A stretch of 64,000 nucleotides of DNA from Massilia rubra (GTDB lineage: Bacteria; Pseudomonadota; Gammaproteobacteria; Burkholderiales; Burkholderiaceae_D), in the NCBI RefSeq assembly GCF_011682065.1, contig NZ_VUYU01000004.1, forward strand, positions 340,519-404,518, given 5' to 3'. Shown in pieces: positions 27,759-37,252 of the stretch. Position numbers and translations under genes: made by a program. Position 1 is the stretch's first letter, and each line of letters opens with the position of its first letter. The notes beneath the pieces were generated by a model. It was not told where the DNA came from. It was given only the letters and a program-made list of their open reading frames with translations, and ran no database searches.

Positions 27759-30700
27759 TTATGTTGCCGAGGCCGCACTTGCAACACGCGCGGGCGCCGC
27801 CGGGCAACCCGCCCAACTGGTGCCTGCGGGAATGTGCTCGCCCTTCATCACCAGGGTTAGCGGGCCGAGGCGGGCGTTGTCGCCGATTTTGGCGCTGTAG
27901 AGCACGGCACTGCGCGGCCCCATCGTGACCTTGCTGCCGATCTCGACATGATCAATCTTCATCACGCGGTCTTCGAACAGGTGGGTCTGCGGGCAGGCGA
28001 ACGCGTTGAGCTCGCTGTAGTCGCCGATCGAGACGCAGTCGAACTCGGTGATATCGGTGGTGTCCAGATACACGCCGCGCCCCATTTTGCATCCCAACAA
28101 GCGGAACGCGACCGGCAGCCAGGGCGTGCCGCGCAGATAGCGCATGAAGTTCGGTACGGCAATGCCTTCGTACAGATTGGTGACGCCTTCCGACAGCCAA
28201 ACGAACGGCGTCCACATCGGCGCCGAGCGCTTGCGGTAGTGGCCCAGCAGCAGCCATTTGAGCGTGAGCACGAACACGAAGTTGCCGATGCCGTACACCA
28301 GGCCGGCCAGCGCCAGGTCGGCGATCACCTCGCCCCACAGCCCGGCGGCGGCGGTCGGCATGACGTCGAGCACCACCGTGTAGCCGACCGCAATCACCAG
28401 CGCGTGCGGGGCAACGATACGGAAAGTTTCCACCAGGGTGCGTCCGACGCGGCGCAGCGCCGATGGCCGGTAGGTCAGCCATTCGGGATAGCCGCTGACC
28501 TGCTCGCGCGCCGGCAAGTGGATCGCCGGCGAACCGAGCCAGGTATCGCCGCTGGCCATGCGCGCGTTGTCCGGCGCATGGGTGTGCACGCCGACCAGCA
28601 CCCGTTCCGGCAGGATGGTGCCATCCGGAATATAGCTGCCGTTGCCGACGAAGCTGCGGTGCGATACCACGGTCGCCTGCATGGTCATCCAGCCGCCGTC
28701 GATGTGTTCGTCGCCGAGCATGACGGCGTCGGCGATGAAGGTTTCGTCGCCCAGGGTCAGCATGTCGGGCACCACGCCGAGCGCGGTCGAAATCTCGGCA
28801 TCGCGCCCGACCTTGGCGCCCAGCAGGCGATACCAGAAGGGCGCGAACACGGTCGCATAAATGCCGTGCAGCACGTTCAGGCTGGATTCCTGGATATGGC
28901 TCACCAGCCATTTTGCACAATAGATATTACTGTGGACGGCGGAGCGACCCGGTTTCAGGCGCGGCAAGCCGCCCCAGCGGATCGCGGCCGAGACCAGCGC
29001 GGTCAGCACGATCAGCACGGCGGAAGCCGGAAACGCCAGCAGGAAATAGCGCACCAGCTGGGTCATGACCTGGTTGCCTTGCAGCCAGGGCATGACTTCC
29101 ATTTCATCGAGCCAGTCGATCAAGACAAAACTCGGGAACACCGGCATGAAGAACACCGTGGTCACCAGCAAGATGCCGAACACGAAGAAGACCGCTTCGC
29201 CCGCCAGGCGCGCAGGGCTGACCTTCGGTCGCGGCGGCAGGGTCGACACGAACGGTCCCTGGTCGCGCGCGGGCGAGCCGCCCCACACGCGCGCCGCCGG
29301 CACGCTGGCGCCATCGGCCAACGCGGCCTGTCCTTCGAGGTGGCCGAGCGCGCCGACCGAGGTGTTGCCTTCCATGACGGCGTAGGACGATACCGAGGCG
29401 TTTTCGCCAAGCGCAATGGCGCCCAGCAGCAGGCGGCCGCGATCGACGCGCGCGTTTTCGAGGTTCACGGCGTTGCCGATGCTCACGCCATCGGCGATGT
29501 CGAGCAAGTCCGGCGCGCGCAGGGTCATCGAGCCGACCAGCACTTCGCTACCGACCCGTGCGCCAAGCGCGCGCAGCCACCAGACGTACAGCGAGGATCC
29601 GCTCAGCAGGTACACCGGGGCCGACTCGACCAGGCGGTCGGCCAGCCACCAGCGGTAATAGGTCCAGCCCCACAGCGGGTAAGACCCGGCCTTGAGGCGC
29701 CCGGCGATGAGCCATTTGCCGGCGATCGCGATGACGAATTCCATCACGGTGGCGAACAGGAATACGCCGATCGAGGCGGCCACCGCGCGCGCCACCGAGT
29801 CGCCCGCTTCTCCTGTGAAAAAGTGATACGTGAAGAACGGCGCCAGCCACTGCGCCATGCGCAGGGTGACCAGCGGTGGAATGGCCAGCGCCTGGCCGGC
29901 CGCGCAGATCCAGCGCCGGGTGGCGGACGGCGCCGTCCAATCCTGCTCGGCCGCGCCGGCGGCCGGCGCATCCATCAGGGCGATGGCGATCTTGCCGATC
30001 TGGCGTTGCTGATAGATATCGCGCACGGTGACGTGGGCAAACGCCGGATCGGTGCGCAAGGCCGAGGCCAGCCGCGCGGCGAACAGGGAATGGCCGCCCA
30101 GGTCGGTAAAAAAGTCGGCTTCGCGCCGGATCGGCTGGCCGGGGAACAGGCCGGCCAGGGCCTTGAACAGGGCTTCCTCGGCCGGGGTTTCGGGCTGGTC
30201 CGAGCCATCGGCGGCGGCCAGGGTGGCCAGCGGCATGGCCTTGAGCGCCTTGCGGTCGATCTTGCCCGACGTTAAGCGTGGCATCAGCGGCAAGATCTCG
30301 TAGCGGCTCGGGACCATATAGGCCGGCAAATGCTCTCCCAGCGCGCGGCGCAGGGTGGGGCTCGATACCGACTCGTCGCTGGCGCCGGCGGCGGCTACCA
30401 CGTAAGCGACCAGCTGGTCGATGCCGTCGTCCTTGCGCAGCAGCACGGCCACCGTGCCCACCCCCGCTTGCTGGGCCAGCACCGCTTCGATTTCGCCCAA
30501 TTCCACCCGGAAGCCCCGGATTTTCACCTGGTCGTCGGTGCGGCCGAGGCACTGCACTTCGCCGTCGGCATCGATGCGCGCCAGGTCGCCGGTACGGTAC
30601 AGGCGCGCGTCGTGCGGCCCGCTGGCCCAGGGGTTGGCCAGGAATTTCTCATCGGTCAGGTCGGGCCGGCCGAGGTAGCCGGCGGCCAGGCCCGGACCGG

Positions 30701-31808
30701 TGATGCACAACTCGCCCGTGGCGCCGCGCGGTTGCAGCGCCAGGACCGGGCCTTCGGTGCCGATCACCAGCAGGCCGTAGTTGGGCAAGGGGGTGCCGAT
30801 GGTGATCGTGCGCCCCGGCTCCAGGCGCGCCAGGCTGCACGAGACGGTCGCCTCGGTCGGTCCGTAGGTGTTAAAAATCTGGCGGCCGGGCGCGGCCCAG
30901 CGCTCGACCACGGATTCGGGGCACATTTCGCCCCCCAGATTAATCAGGCGCAAGCCGGGCACGTCTTCGGCGAACAGGGCCAGCAGGGTCGGCACGGCGT
31001 GCAACACGGTCACGCGGTTGGCGGACAGCATGCGCGGCAACGTTTCCGGGTCGCCGGCAATTTCCTTGGGGCCAATCCAGAGCGTGGCGCCGACCAGGTA
31101 GGAAATCCAGATTTCCTCGAACGACATGTCGAAGGCCACCGAAAAGCCCTGGTACACGCGGTCCTCGGCGCGCACGCCTAGCACCGCGTTTTCGCTGCGC
31201 AAGAAGTGGCAAATGCTGCGCTGGGAAATCAGGATGCCTTTCGGCTTGCCGGTCGAACCCGAGGTGTAGATGACGTAGGCGGGCACGTCGGGCGAGACCT
31301 CGCCCCGGCGTTGCAGCCGTTCGCCGTCCGCCAGCGGGGCCAGCAAGTCTTCGGCGCACCAGGCGGCGGTGGGGCCGCCGGCCAGTTGCGCGGCAAAGGC
31401 GGCGCTGGTGACCACGCCAACGGCGCTGGCGTCGTCCACGCAGACGGCGAGGCGCTCGACCGGCGTATCCTGGTCGACCGGCAGCCAGGCGGCGCCGGCC
31501 TTGGCGATGGCAGCTTGTGCAACCAGCAACTCGATGCCGCGCATCATCCACAGGCCGACAATATGGCCGGGACGCACGCCCAGGCCGATCAGGCGCGAGG
31601 CGCCGATATCGGCCAGCCGGTCCAGTTCGGCGTAGCTCAGGCGGCGTTCCTGGTAGATCAGCGCAAGCTGGTCGGGCGCGCGGCGGGCGCTCGCTTCGAG
31701 CAGGTCGGCCAGGATTTCGTGTTTCAGCAGGGAGGGTTCGGCCGGCCCGTACAAAATGTCGGGATGGGCGGCGACAGGAGCGTCGGAAAGCGAAGTTAAT
31801 TCGAGCAT
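27759..31808 (-). CDS. Pls/PosA-type non-ribosomal peptide synthetase
   Basis: 1349 residues. An adenylation domain (about 30-530) has A3 YTSGSTGKPKG, A5 NTYGPTEATVS, A7 YRTGDLA, A8 GFRVELGEIE and A10 TSGKIDRKAL. A carrier domain follows with LGGHSLFAARL (attachment Ser, about residue 575). Then comes a long C-terminal region with several membrane segments and three hexapeptide-repeat-like modules, as in epsilon-poly-lysine synthetase-type enzymes. There is no condensation or thioesterase domain, so product formation depends on the membrane C-terminus, probably a homopolymer or short aminoacyl polymer. Substrate not predictable by eye. Confidence 0.9.
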   Translation of the reverse strand: MLELTSLSDAPVAAHPDILYGPAEPSLLKHEILADLLEASARRAPDQLALIYQERRLSYAELDRLADIGASRLIGLGVRPGHIVGLWMMRGIELLVAQAAIAKAGAAWLPVDQDTPVERLAVCVDDASAVGVVTSAAFAAQLAGGPTAAWCAEDLLAPLADGERLQRRGEVSPDVPAYVIYTSGSTGKPKGILISQRSICHFLRSENAVLGVRAEDRVYQGFSVAFDMSFEEIWISYLVGATLWIGPKEIAGDPETLPRMLSANRVTVLHAVPTLLALFAEDVPGLRLINLGGEMCPESVVERWAAPGRQIFNTYGPTEATVSCSLARLEPGRTITIGTPLPNYGLLVIGTEGPVLALQPRGATGELCITGPGLAAGYLGRPDLTDEKFLANPWASGPHDARLYRTGDLARIDADGEVQCLGRTDDQVKIRGFRVELGEIEAVLAQQAGVGTVAVLLRKDDGIDQLVAYVVAAAGASDESVSSPTLRRALGEHLPAYMVPSRYEILPLMPRLTSGKIDRKALKAMPLATLAAADGSDQPETPAEEALFKALAGLFPGQPIRREADFFTDLGGHSLFAARLASALRTDPAFAHVTVRDIYQQRQIGKIAIALMDAPAAGAAEQDWTAPSATRRWICAAGQALAIPPLVTLRMAQWLAPFFTYHFFTGEAGDSVARAVAASIGVFLFATVMEFVIAIAGKWLIAGRLKAGSYPLWGWTYYRWWLADRLVESAPVYLLSGSSLYVWWLRALGARVGSEVLVGSMTLRAPDLLDIADGVSIGNAVNLENARVDRGRLLLGAIALGENASVSSYAVMEGNTSVGALGHLEGQAALADGASVPAARVWGGSPARDQGPFVSTLPPRPKVSPARLAGEAVFFVFGILLVTTVFFMPVFPSFVLIDWLDEMEVMPWLQGNQVMTQLVRYFLLAFPASAVLIVLTALVSAAIRWGGLPRLKPGRSAVHSNIYCAKWLVSHIQESSLNVLHGIYATVFAPFWYRLLGAKVGRDAEISTALGVVPDMLTLGDETFIADAVMLGDEHIDGGWMTMQATVVSHRSFVGNGSYIPDGTILPERVLVGVHTHAPDNARMASGDTWLGSPAIHLPAREQVSGYPEWLTYRPSALRRVGRTLVETFRIVAPHALVIAVGYTVVLDVMPTAAAGLWGEVIADLALAGLVYGIGNFVFVLTLKWLLLGHYRKRSAPMWTPFVWLSEGVTNLYEGIAVPNFMRYLRGTPWLPVAFRLLGCKMGRGVYLDTTDITEFDCVSIGDYSELNAFACPQTHLFEDRVMKIDHVEIGSKVTMGPRSAVLYSAKIGDNARLGPLTLVMKGEHIPAGTSWAGCPAAPARVASAASAT

Positions 31809-31972
31809 TTATACCACGTGGTTGAGACGGCGCGGAGGGACCTCGGCGCCAAACGTCAAGATATAACATTTCGCAGACGCCGTGTTACCGCACGGCTCTT
31901 TAATCAGGGAAAATTAAGAATGGCCGCGACACCCGGGTGATCCGACAGGTACAATTGCCGCACGTAAATAAT

Positions 31973-33199
31973 ATGAACGAGACTGCCGTGGGAATTTTTG
32001 ACCTCTTCAACACCAAGCCGACCGCGGCCAAATTTGCCACCTTGATGACCGACACGGCCAGAAGGCGCGGCATGACGCAGCCGATCCGCTTCGATGCGGC
32101 GGCGTTCAGCCTCACCATCGGCACCGACAACGCGCTGGTGCTCAACTTGCACAACGCATACAACGATTACTGCCGGGCCGGCAAGGGCGAGCGTGACCAG
32201 GTCCTTGCCAGCTATAGCGCCGCGCTGTCGCAGCCGGTCATGCCGCCCACGTTCGCCCTGGCCAGGCACGGCTTGATGCCGATCCTGCGCAGCCGCGCGA
32301 TGCCCGAGGTGCTGCGCCTGACGCAGTTGGCCGACAACGACAACAAGCACAACGCGCACGCGGTGCTCCCGTTCAGCGAGGATGCGGTGCTCATGCTGGC
32401 CTACGACACCGAGCATGCGGTCCAGCCGATCGACCTGGCCACCCTGAGGCAGTGGGGCGTGAGCGTCGAGGAATGCCTGGCGGTGGCGCTGGACAATCTG
32501 CGCGAGCGCAGCGTGGCCAGCTTCGACGAGGTGGCGCCGGGCGTGTTGGTCAGCGCCTGGAACGATTCGTACGACACCTCGCGCCTGCTGTTGCCGGACA
32601 TCGTGCACCGCTTGAACCTGGGCGCCGATCCGGTGATGATGATACCCACGCGCGCACGCCTGATCGCCACCTCGTCCGGTAATCCGGCCGGGATGCTGGC
32701 GATGGCCGAACTGGCGCAGCGCTATGCGGACCAGGAGGGACGGCAGGTGTCGGCGCTGATGTACCGTTTTCACAAGGGCCGCGCGGTGCAGTATGTTCCC
32801 GGGGAACCGGTGGCTGGCAAGCTCAAGGCGCTGTGGTCGCAGTCGATGGCGTCCGACTACGCCGGGCAGAAACAGCTGCTCGAAAAATTCCATGAACGTA
32901 AAGGCATCGATATCTTTGTCGCCAGTTTCCAGGTGATGCAACGCCCCGATCAAAGCGTGCTGACCATGAGCGTCTGGACCGAGGGCGTGTCGAGCTTGCT
33001 GCCGAAAACCGACATCGTGGCGCTGATCCGGCTCGATGGAAATGGACAGCTGCTCGACACGATGATGCTGCCATGGGATGAGCTGGCAGACAAGACCAAC
33101 GCACTGAAACTGCTCGACGCCGGCTACCCGCCGCGTTATCGGACGACCGAGTTTCCGCCCAAGGCCGTGCGCGACACGCTCACGGCCATCGCGCTGTAA
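31973..33199 (+). CDS. DUF1444-like protein
   Basis: 408 residues from ATG 31973 (a GTG at 31988, giving MGIFDLF, is an equally typical start). Soluble, mixed alpha/beta; the middle part (MLAYDTEHAVQPIDLATLRQWGVSVEECLAVALDNLR) resembles the DUF1444/YtpQ family. Function unknown. Its last 64 bases overlap the end of the convergent NnrS-like gene. Confidence 0.6.
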   Translation: MNETAVGIFDLFNTKPTAAKFATLMTDTARRRGMTQPIRFDAAAFSLTIGTDNALVLNLHNAYNDYCRAGKGERDQVLASYSAALSQPVMPPTFALARHGLMPILRSRAMPEVLRLTQLADNDNKHNAHAVLPFSEDAVLMLAYDTEHAVQPIDLATLRQWGVSVEECLAVALDNLRERSVASFDEVAPGVLVSAWNDSYDTSRLLLPDIVHRLNLGADPVMMIPTRARLIATSSGNPAGMLAMAELAQRYADQEGRQVSALMYRFHKGRAVQYVPGEPVAGKLKALWSQSMASDYAGQKQLLEKFHERKGIDIFVASFQVMQRPDQSVLTMSVWTEGVSSLLPKTDIVALIRLDGNGQLLDTMMLPWDELADKTNALKLLDAGYPPRYRTTEFPPKAVRDTLTAIAL

Positions 33200-34464
33200 C
33201 CGCGCCGCAGCGCCAGCGCCAGGTTAAACAGCAGCGCGCCGGCCGAGGCGAACATCGCCCCGGCGGCAGGACGCGCCAGCTGCGCCGGCCACCAGCAGGC
33301 CGCCAGCAGCAGGGCCAGGGCGGCGGCATGCAGCCAGAACTGGCGCTGCGCCGACTGGTCGGTGATGAGCGTCTTGATGGCCGGCGCGCGCTGCCCCTCG
33401 GCGGCGCGCTCCTGCAGCTCGCGCCAGACCAGGAAGGGCACGATCTTGTACAGCATGCCGTTGATGGTCGAGTACAAAAAACCCACCAGCATCAGCACGC
33501 CCATGGCCAGGGTGCGACCGTCGCCCGCCAGCTGCGATGGCAGCGCCCACAGCGCCGCGCAGGCGAGCATGCTGGCCATCGCCAGGCGCCAGAACAGGGT
33601 CATGGCGTCGGCCTGCGGACGCTTGCGACGCGCCAGCAGGCGCAGGGTCGCCAGCGCGAACACGGCGTAGGCGCCAAGTACCAGCGCGCCGGCCAGCGTG
33701 TCGATCCAGGCCAGGCGCGCGCGCAGCGCCGTGGCGCTCACGCTCCACAGCACCAGCAGCAAAAAGATCGCCACGCCCAGCACCTGCGGCAGCGGCTTGT
33801 CGTACAGCGGCGTGACCTGGAACATCGGCACCACCTGGAACGATACACCGACCAGCAGCAGTCCGGCCCACCCGAACACACCCCACAGCGCATGCAGGTC
33901 GGTGGCCAGCATCAGCGGCAGCGGCGTGGCCGCTCCCGGCCAGGCAAAGGCGCATGCCAGCAGCGCGCCGAGGCACACCGTGACCACCAGGCTGGCGAGC
34001 GCCAGCCGGACGGTGGCCGTCATCGGGATCGCGCCCGGCGGCGGCATCTGCCACAAGGCGACCGTGAGCGCGCCGACCAGCCACGCAAAACCCGGCAGCA
34101 GCAGGACCAGCGCGAGTCGAAACAGCCAGGGCTGCGTGAACAGGAAGGCGCAGCACAAGGCCGCCGTGCCGCCGCCCAGCAGCGCGTGCACCCCGGGCGC
34201 CAGCATGCGCGCGCGCGGCAGCGCCACGCCGGCAACCACCGGCAGGATCTGGATCAGCGCGCCGGCCATGGTCATGCCCAGGGTGCCGAGGGTGAGCAGG
34301 TGGGTCAGCGCCAGCGTGGCGGGCGACCAGCGCGAAACCAGCGCCGGTGCGCCCTGCCACAGCAGCAGGGCGGCGGCCAGCATGGCGCACGCCGGGGTGG
34401 CGAGAAAGTAGCGCAGCACCGCGCCGAGCGGCGGCGATTGTTCGAGCGAGAGGGTGCGCTGCAT
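33136..34464 (-). CDS. NnrS-like polytopic membrane protein
   Basis: 442 residues with about 12 hydrophobic helices. HLLTLGTLGMTMAGALIQILPV and DLHALWGVFGWAGLLLVGVSFQVVPMFQ resemble haem-copper-oxidase-subunit-I/NnrS-type proteins associated with NO metabolism. The conserved His in HLLTLG and DLHALWG could bind haem or metal. Third gene of the hemerythrin-DUF2249 operon, three bases after the DUF2249 stop. The exact family name is uncertain. Confidence 0.7.
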   Translation of the reverse strand: MQRTLSLEQSPPLGAVLRYFLATPACAMLAAALLLWQGAPALVSRWSPATLALTHLLTLGTLGMTMAGALIQILPVVAGVALPRARMLAPGVHALLGGGTAALCCAFLFTQPWLFRLALVLLLPGFAWLVGALTVALWQMPPPGAIPMTATVRLALASLVVTVCLGALLACAFAWPGAATPLPLMLATDLHALWGVFGWAGLLLVGVSFQVVPMFQVTPLYDKPLPQVLGVAIFLLLVLWSVSATALRARLAWIDTLAGALVLGAYAVFALATLRLLARRKRPQADAMTLFWRLAMASMLACAALWALPSQLAGDGRTLAMGVLMLVGFLYSTINGMLYKIVPFLVWRELQERAAEGQRAPAIKTLITDQSAQRQFWLHAAALALLLAACWWPAQLARPAAGAMFASAGALLFNLALALRRGYSAMAVSVSRTALGGNSVVR

Positions 34465-34467
34465 GCG

Positions 34468-34719
34468 TCAGGCAGCCGGCACGCGGCGCCAGATGCGCAC
34501 TTCGTACAGGTAGTCGGGCAGCGCGGAGGTGGCGTGGCCATAGCCGTTTTGCGCCAGGATGCGGTACAGCGGGCGCGGCTCGCGTTCGATCAGGATGCAC
34601 AGGTGGTCGCCCTCGGGCAGGCGGTCGAGCGCGTCGAGCACGCGTTCGAGCGGTTCGGGCGGCTCCAGGCCGCGCACGTCGATGTGGTGGGTTTGCGGGG
34701 TTGGCGCGGCGGCGTTCAT
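34468..34719 (-). CDS. DUF2249 domain protein
   Basis: 83 residues with the family pattern HHIDVRGLEPPEPLERVLDALDRL and a following L-x-I-x-x-x-x-P-x-P-L-Y. DUF2249 proteins accompany NO and nitrite genes in many denitrifiers and have a TusA-like fold. ATGA overlap with the hemerythrin stop and a three-base gap to the membrane-protein gene indicate one operon. Confidence 0.85.
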   Translation of the reverse strand: MNAAAPTPQTHHIDVRGLEPPEPLERVLDALDRLPEGDHLCILIEREPRPLYRILAQNGYGHATSALPDYLYEVRIWRRVPAA

Positions 34720-35180
34720 GCGGCGCTGGCCATCTGGTCCATCGCCCCGAACGCCTGCATGGCCGCCACCAGCTTGTGGCAGTTCGGCGCCAGCACGCGC
34801 TCGATCATCGGATAGAGCACGCCTTCTTCCTTTTCGCTGTGCTGGTACAAAACGATGCCCAGCGTGTCGGCGTGATTGAGGAACGCATCGGTATCGCGCT
34901 CGCGCAGCGCATTCGACAAGCGCTGCGCCACGCCGCGGATGCGCAGGTGCTCGCTGCGCATCGCGGCGGTGGGGGCGCTGGCGGCGCCGATGGCGTTTTC
35001 GAACGCCGGAAAAATGATCCGCTCCTCGATCAGCAAATGCCGTTCGAGCGCGTGGCAAAAGGCGGCGAAGCAATGTGCTGCCTCGCGCCACAGGCCCTTG
35101 CGCACGGCGCGGCGCGCGTCTGCGAACAGTGCGTCGCAGCGCACATGGTCGGCTTCGAGATAGCTTCCGATTGTGTCCAT
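34716..35180 (-). CDS. Hemerythrin HHE-domain protein
   Basis: 154 residues. Four-helix di-iron protein: His in EADHVRCD (helix 1), HALERHLLIEERIIFPAFE (helix 2), an H-L-R-I segment in helix 3, and YQHSEKEEGVLYPMIE (helix 4). Such proteins bind O2 or NO. ATG 35180 was chosen because AGGAG precedes it. It lies under a Dnr-type box (35240-35253) shared with ubiU. Confidence 0.88.
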   Translation of the reverse strand: MDTIGSYLEADHVRCDALFADARRAVRKGLWREAAHCFAAFCHALERHLLIEERIIFPAFENAIGAASAPTAAMRSEHLRIRGVAQRLSNALRERDTDAFLNHADTLGIVLYQHSEKEEGVLYPMIERVLAPNCHKLVAAMQAFGAMDQMASAA

Positions 35181-35239
35181 CGTGGTCTCCTGCTGTTTGT
35201 GCATGGCGCCATTGTCGCCGCTTCGCAGTCCGGAAATCC

Positions 35240-35253
35240 TTGATGCACGTCAA
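35240..35253. promoter_or_regulatory. FNR/Dnr box between hemerythrin and ubiU
   Basis: TTGATGCACGTCAA fits the TTGAT-N4-(A/G)TCAA consensus for FNR/Anr/Dnr regulators. It is centred 67 bases from the hemerythrin ATG and about 58 bases from the ubiU ATG, so it can activate both directions under low oxygen or NO. Confidence 0.8.
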
Positions 35254-35304
35254 AGATTTTCGGACTGCCCCCGGGCTACAGTGCAGTCCCCCACCTTACG
35301 ACGA

Positions 35305-36339
35305 ATGAACATGATGTCAAATTCTTCCGACGGCGCCGCGCCGTTCGAACTGGTGTGCCCTGCCGGCAGCCTGCCGGCCCTCAAGGCGGCCGTGGACAAC
35401 GGCGCCGACTGCGTCTACCTGGGTTTTCGCGACGCGACCAACGCCCGCAATTTCGCGGGCCTGAACTTCGACGAAGCGGCCATCGAGCAGGGCATCGCCT
35501 ACAGCCATGCGCGCGGGCGCAAGGTGCTGCTGGCGCTGAACACCTACCCGCAGCCGTCCGCCGGCGCCCTGTGGCGGCGCGCCATCGACCGCGCCGCCGG
35601 CGCCGGCATCGACGCCATCATCCTGGCCGACCCGGGCCTGATGCGCTACGCCGCCGAGCGTTATCCGGCGCTGCGGCTGCACCTGTCGGTGCAGGGTTCC
35701 GCCACCAACTACGAGGCCATCAACTTCTTCCATCGCCACTTCGGCATTGCCCGCGCCGTGCTGCCGCGCGTGCTGTCGGTGGCGCAGGTGGAGCAAGTGG
35801 TGCGCAATACGCCTGTGGAAATTGAAGTCTTCGGCTTCGGCAGCCTGTGCGTGATGGTCGAAGGGCGCTGCGCGCTGTCGTCCTACGCCACGGGCGAATC
35901 GCCCAATACCCACGGCGTGTGCTCGCCGGCCAAGGCGGTGCGCTGGCAGCAAACGCCGGCCGGGCTGGAGGCGCGCCTGAGCGGCGTCCTGATCGACCGC
36001 TACGCCGACGGCGAGCAGGCCAATTATCCGACCCTGTGCAAGGGCCGTTTCGACGTCGCCGGCGAACAGTTCTACGCGATCGAGGAGCCGGCCAGCTTGA
36101 ATACCCTGGAACTGCTGCCGCAGCTGATCGAGCTGGGCGTGAGCGCCATCAAGATCGAAGGGCGCCAGCGCAGTCCCGCGTACGTGGCGCAGGTAACGCG
36201 CGTCTGGCGCGAGGCGATCGACCAGTACCGCGCCAGTCCGATGCGTTTTTCGGCCAAACAGGCGTGGATGGCGGATCTGAACAAGGTGGCCGAGGGGCAG
36301 CAGCATACGCTGGGCGCCTACCACCGCTCATGGAAATAA
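35305..36339 (+). CDS. ubiU: Oxygen-independent ubiquinone hydroxylation protein UbiU (U32 family)
   Basis: 344 residues. With UbiV it carries out O2-independent hydroxylation steps of ubiquinone synthesis. U32 features: VCPAGSLPALKAAVDNGADCVYLG near the start, and the [4Fe-4S] Cys in GSLCVMVEGRC, HGVCSPAK and YPTLCKGRF. In-frame ATGs at 35311 and 35314 are alternative starts. It is followed by ubiV and ubiT, and lies under a Dnr-type box. Confidence 0.93.
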   Translation: MNMMSNSSDGAAPFELVCPAGSLPALKAAVDNGADCVYLGFRDATNARNFAGLNFDEAAIEQGIAYSHARGRKVLLALNTYPQPSAGALWRRAIDRAAGAGIDAIILADPGLMRYAAERYPALRLHLSVQGSATNYEAINFFHRHFGIARAVLPRVLSVAQVEQVVRNTPVEIEVFGFGSLCVMVEGRCALSSYATGESPNTHGVCSPAKAVRWQQTPAGLEARLSGVLIDRYADGEQANYPTLCKGRFDVAGEQFYAIEEPASLNTLELLPQLIELGVSAIKIEGRQRSPAYVAQVTRVWREAIDQYRASPMRFSAKQAWMADLNKVAEGQQHTLGAYHRSWK

Positions 36340-36352
36340 GGGAGGCAGCATG

Positions 36353-37252
36353 ATGAAACTGGCCCTCGGCCCGGTGTTGTACTACTGGCCGCGCGATACG
36401 ATGATGGCGTTCTACGACACGGTGGCGGCAAGCCCGGTCGATATCGTCTACCTTGGCGAAACGGTGTGCTCGCGCCGCCACGAGCTGCGCCTGCCCGACT
36501 GGCTGTCGCTGGCGGCCATGCTGGCCGACGCCGGCAAGGAAGTGGTGCTGTCGACCCAGGCGCTGCTCGAATCGGGCAGCGACCTGACCAACCTGCGCAA
36601 GCTCACCTCGAACGGGCGCTTTGCGATCGAAGCGAACGACATCGGCGCCGTGCACTGCCTCGATGGCAGCGTGCCGTTCGTGGCCGGCCCGCACCTGAAC
36701 CTGTACAACGAAGACAGCGTGGCGCTGATGGCGCAACTGGGCGCGCGGCGCTGGGTCATGCCGCTCGAAATGGGGCGCGCCGCACTGGCGGCGATGCAGC
36801 AAAGCCGGCCGAAGGGGCTCGAGACCGAGGTATTCGCGTATGGCCGCATGCCGCTGGCGTTTTCGGCACGCTGCTTTACGGCGCGCCATCGCAACCTGGG
36901 CAAGGACGATTGCCAGTTCAGCTGCATGGCCCATCCGGACGGGCTGGAACTGCGCACGCGCGACGCCGACACCTTTTTGATCCTCAACGGCACCCAGATC
37001 CAGTCGCACCTGGTGTACAACCTGCTGGGCGAACTGGCGGTATTGGCGTCGATGGACGTGGACGTGCTGCGCATCAGTCCACAGGCGCAGCACACCGAGG
37101 CCGTGGTCGCGCTGTTCGACCGCGCGCGCCGGGGCCAGGTCGACCCGGGGCAGGCGCTGGCCGGGCTGGCGCCGTTGATGCCGGCGGCGGCGTGCGACGG
37201 CTACTGGCACGGCAAGCCGGGCATGGCGTTCGACAAGCGGGAGGCGGCATGA
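36353..37252 (+). CDS. ubiV: Ubiquinone biosynthesis protein UbiV (U32 family)
   Basis: 299 residues. Partner of UbiU; Fe-S Cys are seen in GETVCSRRHE and in SARCFTARH...DDCQFSCMAH. ATG 36353 is seven bases from GGAGG; ATG 36350 is an alternative. Overlaps ubiT by ATGA. The order ubiU-ubiV-ubiT supports the naming. Confidence 0.93.
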   Translation: MKLALGPVLYYWPRDTMMAFYDTVAASPVDIVYLGETVCSRRHELRLPDWLSLAAMLADAGKEVVLSTQALLESGSDLTNLRKLTSNGRFAIEANDIGAVHCLDGSVPFVAGPHLNLYNEDSVALMAQLGARRWVMPLEMGRAALAAMQQSRPKGLETEVFAYGRMPLAFSARCFTARHRNLGKDDCQFSCMAHPDGLELRTRDADTFLILNGTQIQSHLVYNLLGELAVLASMDVDVLRISPQAQHTEAVVALFDRARRGQVDPGQALAGLAPLMPAAACDGYWHGKPGMAFDKREAA

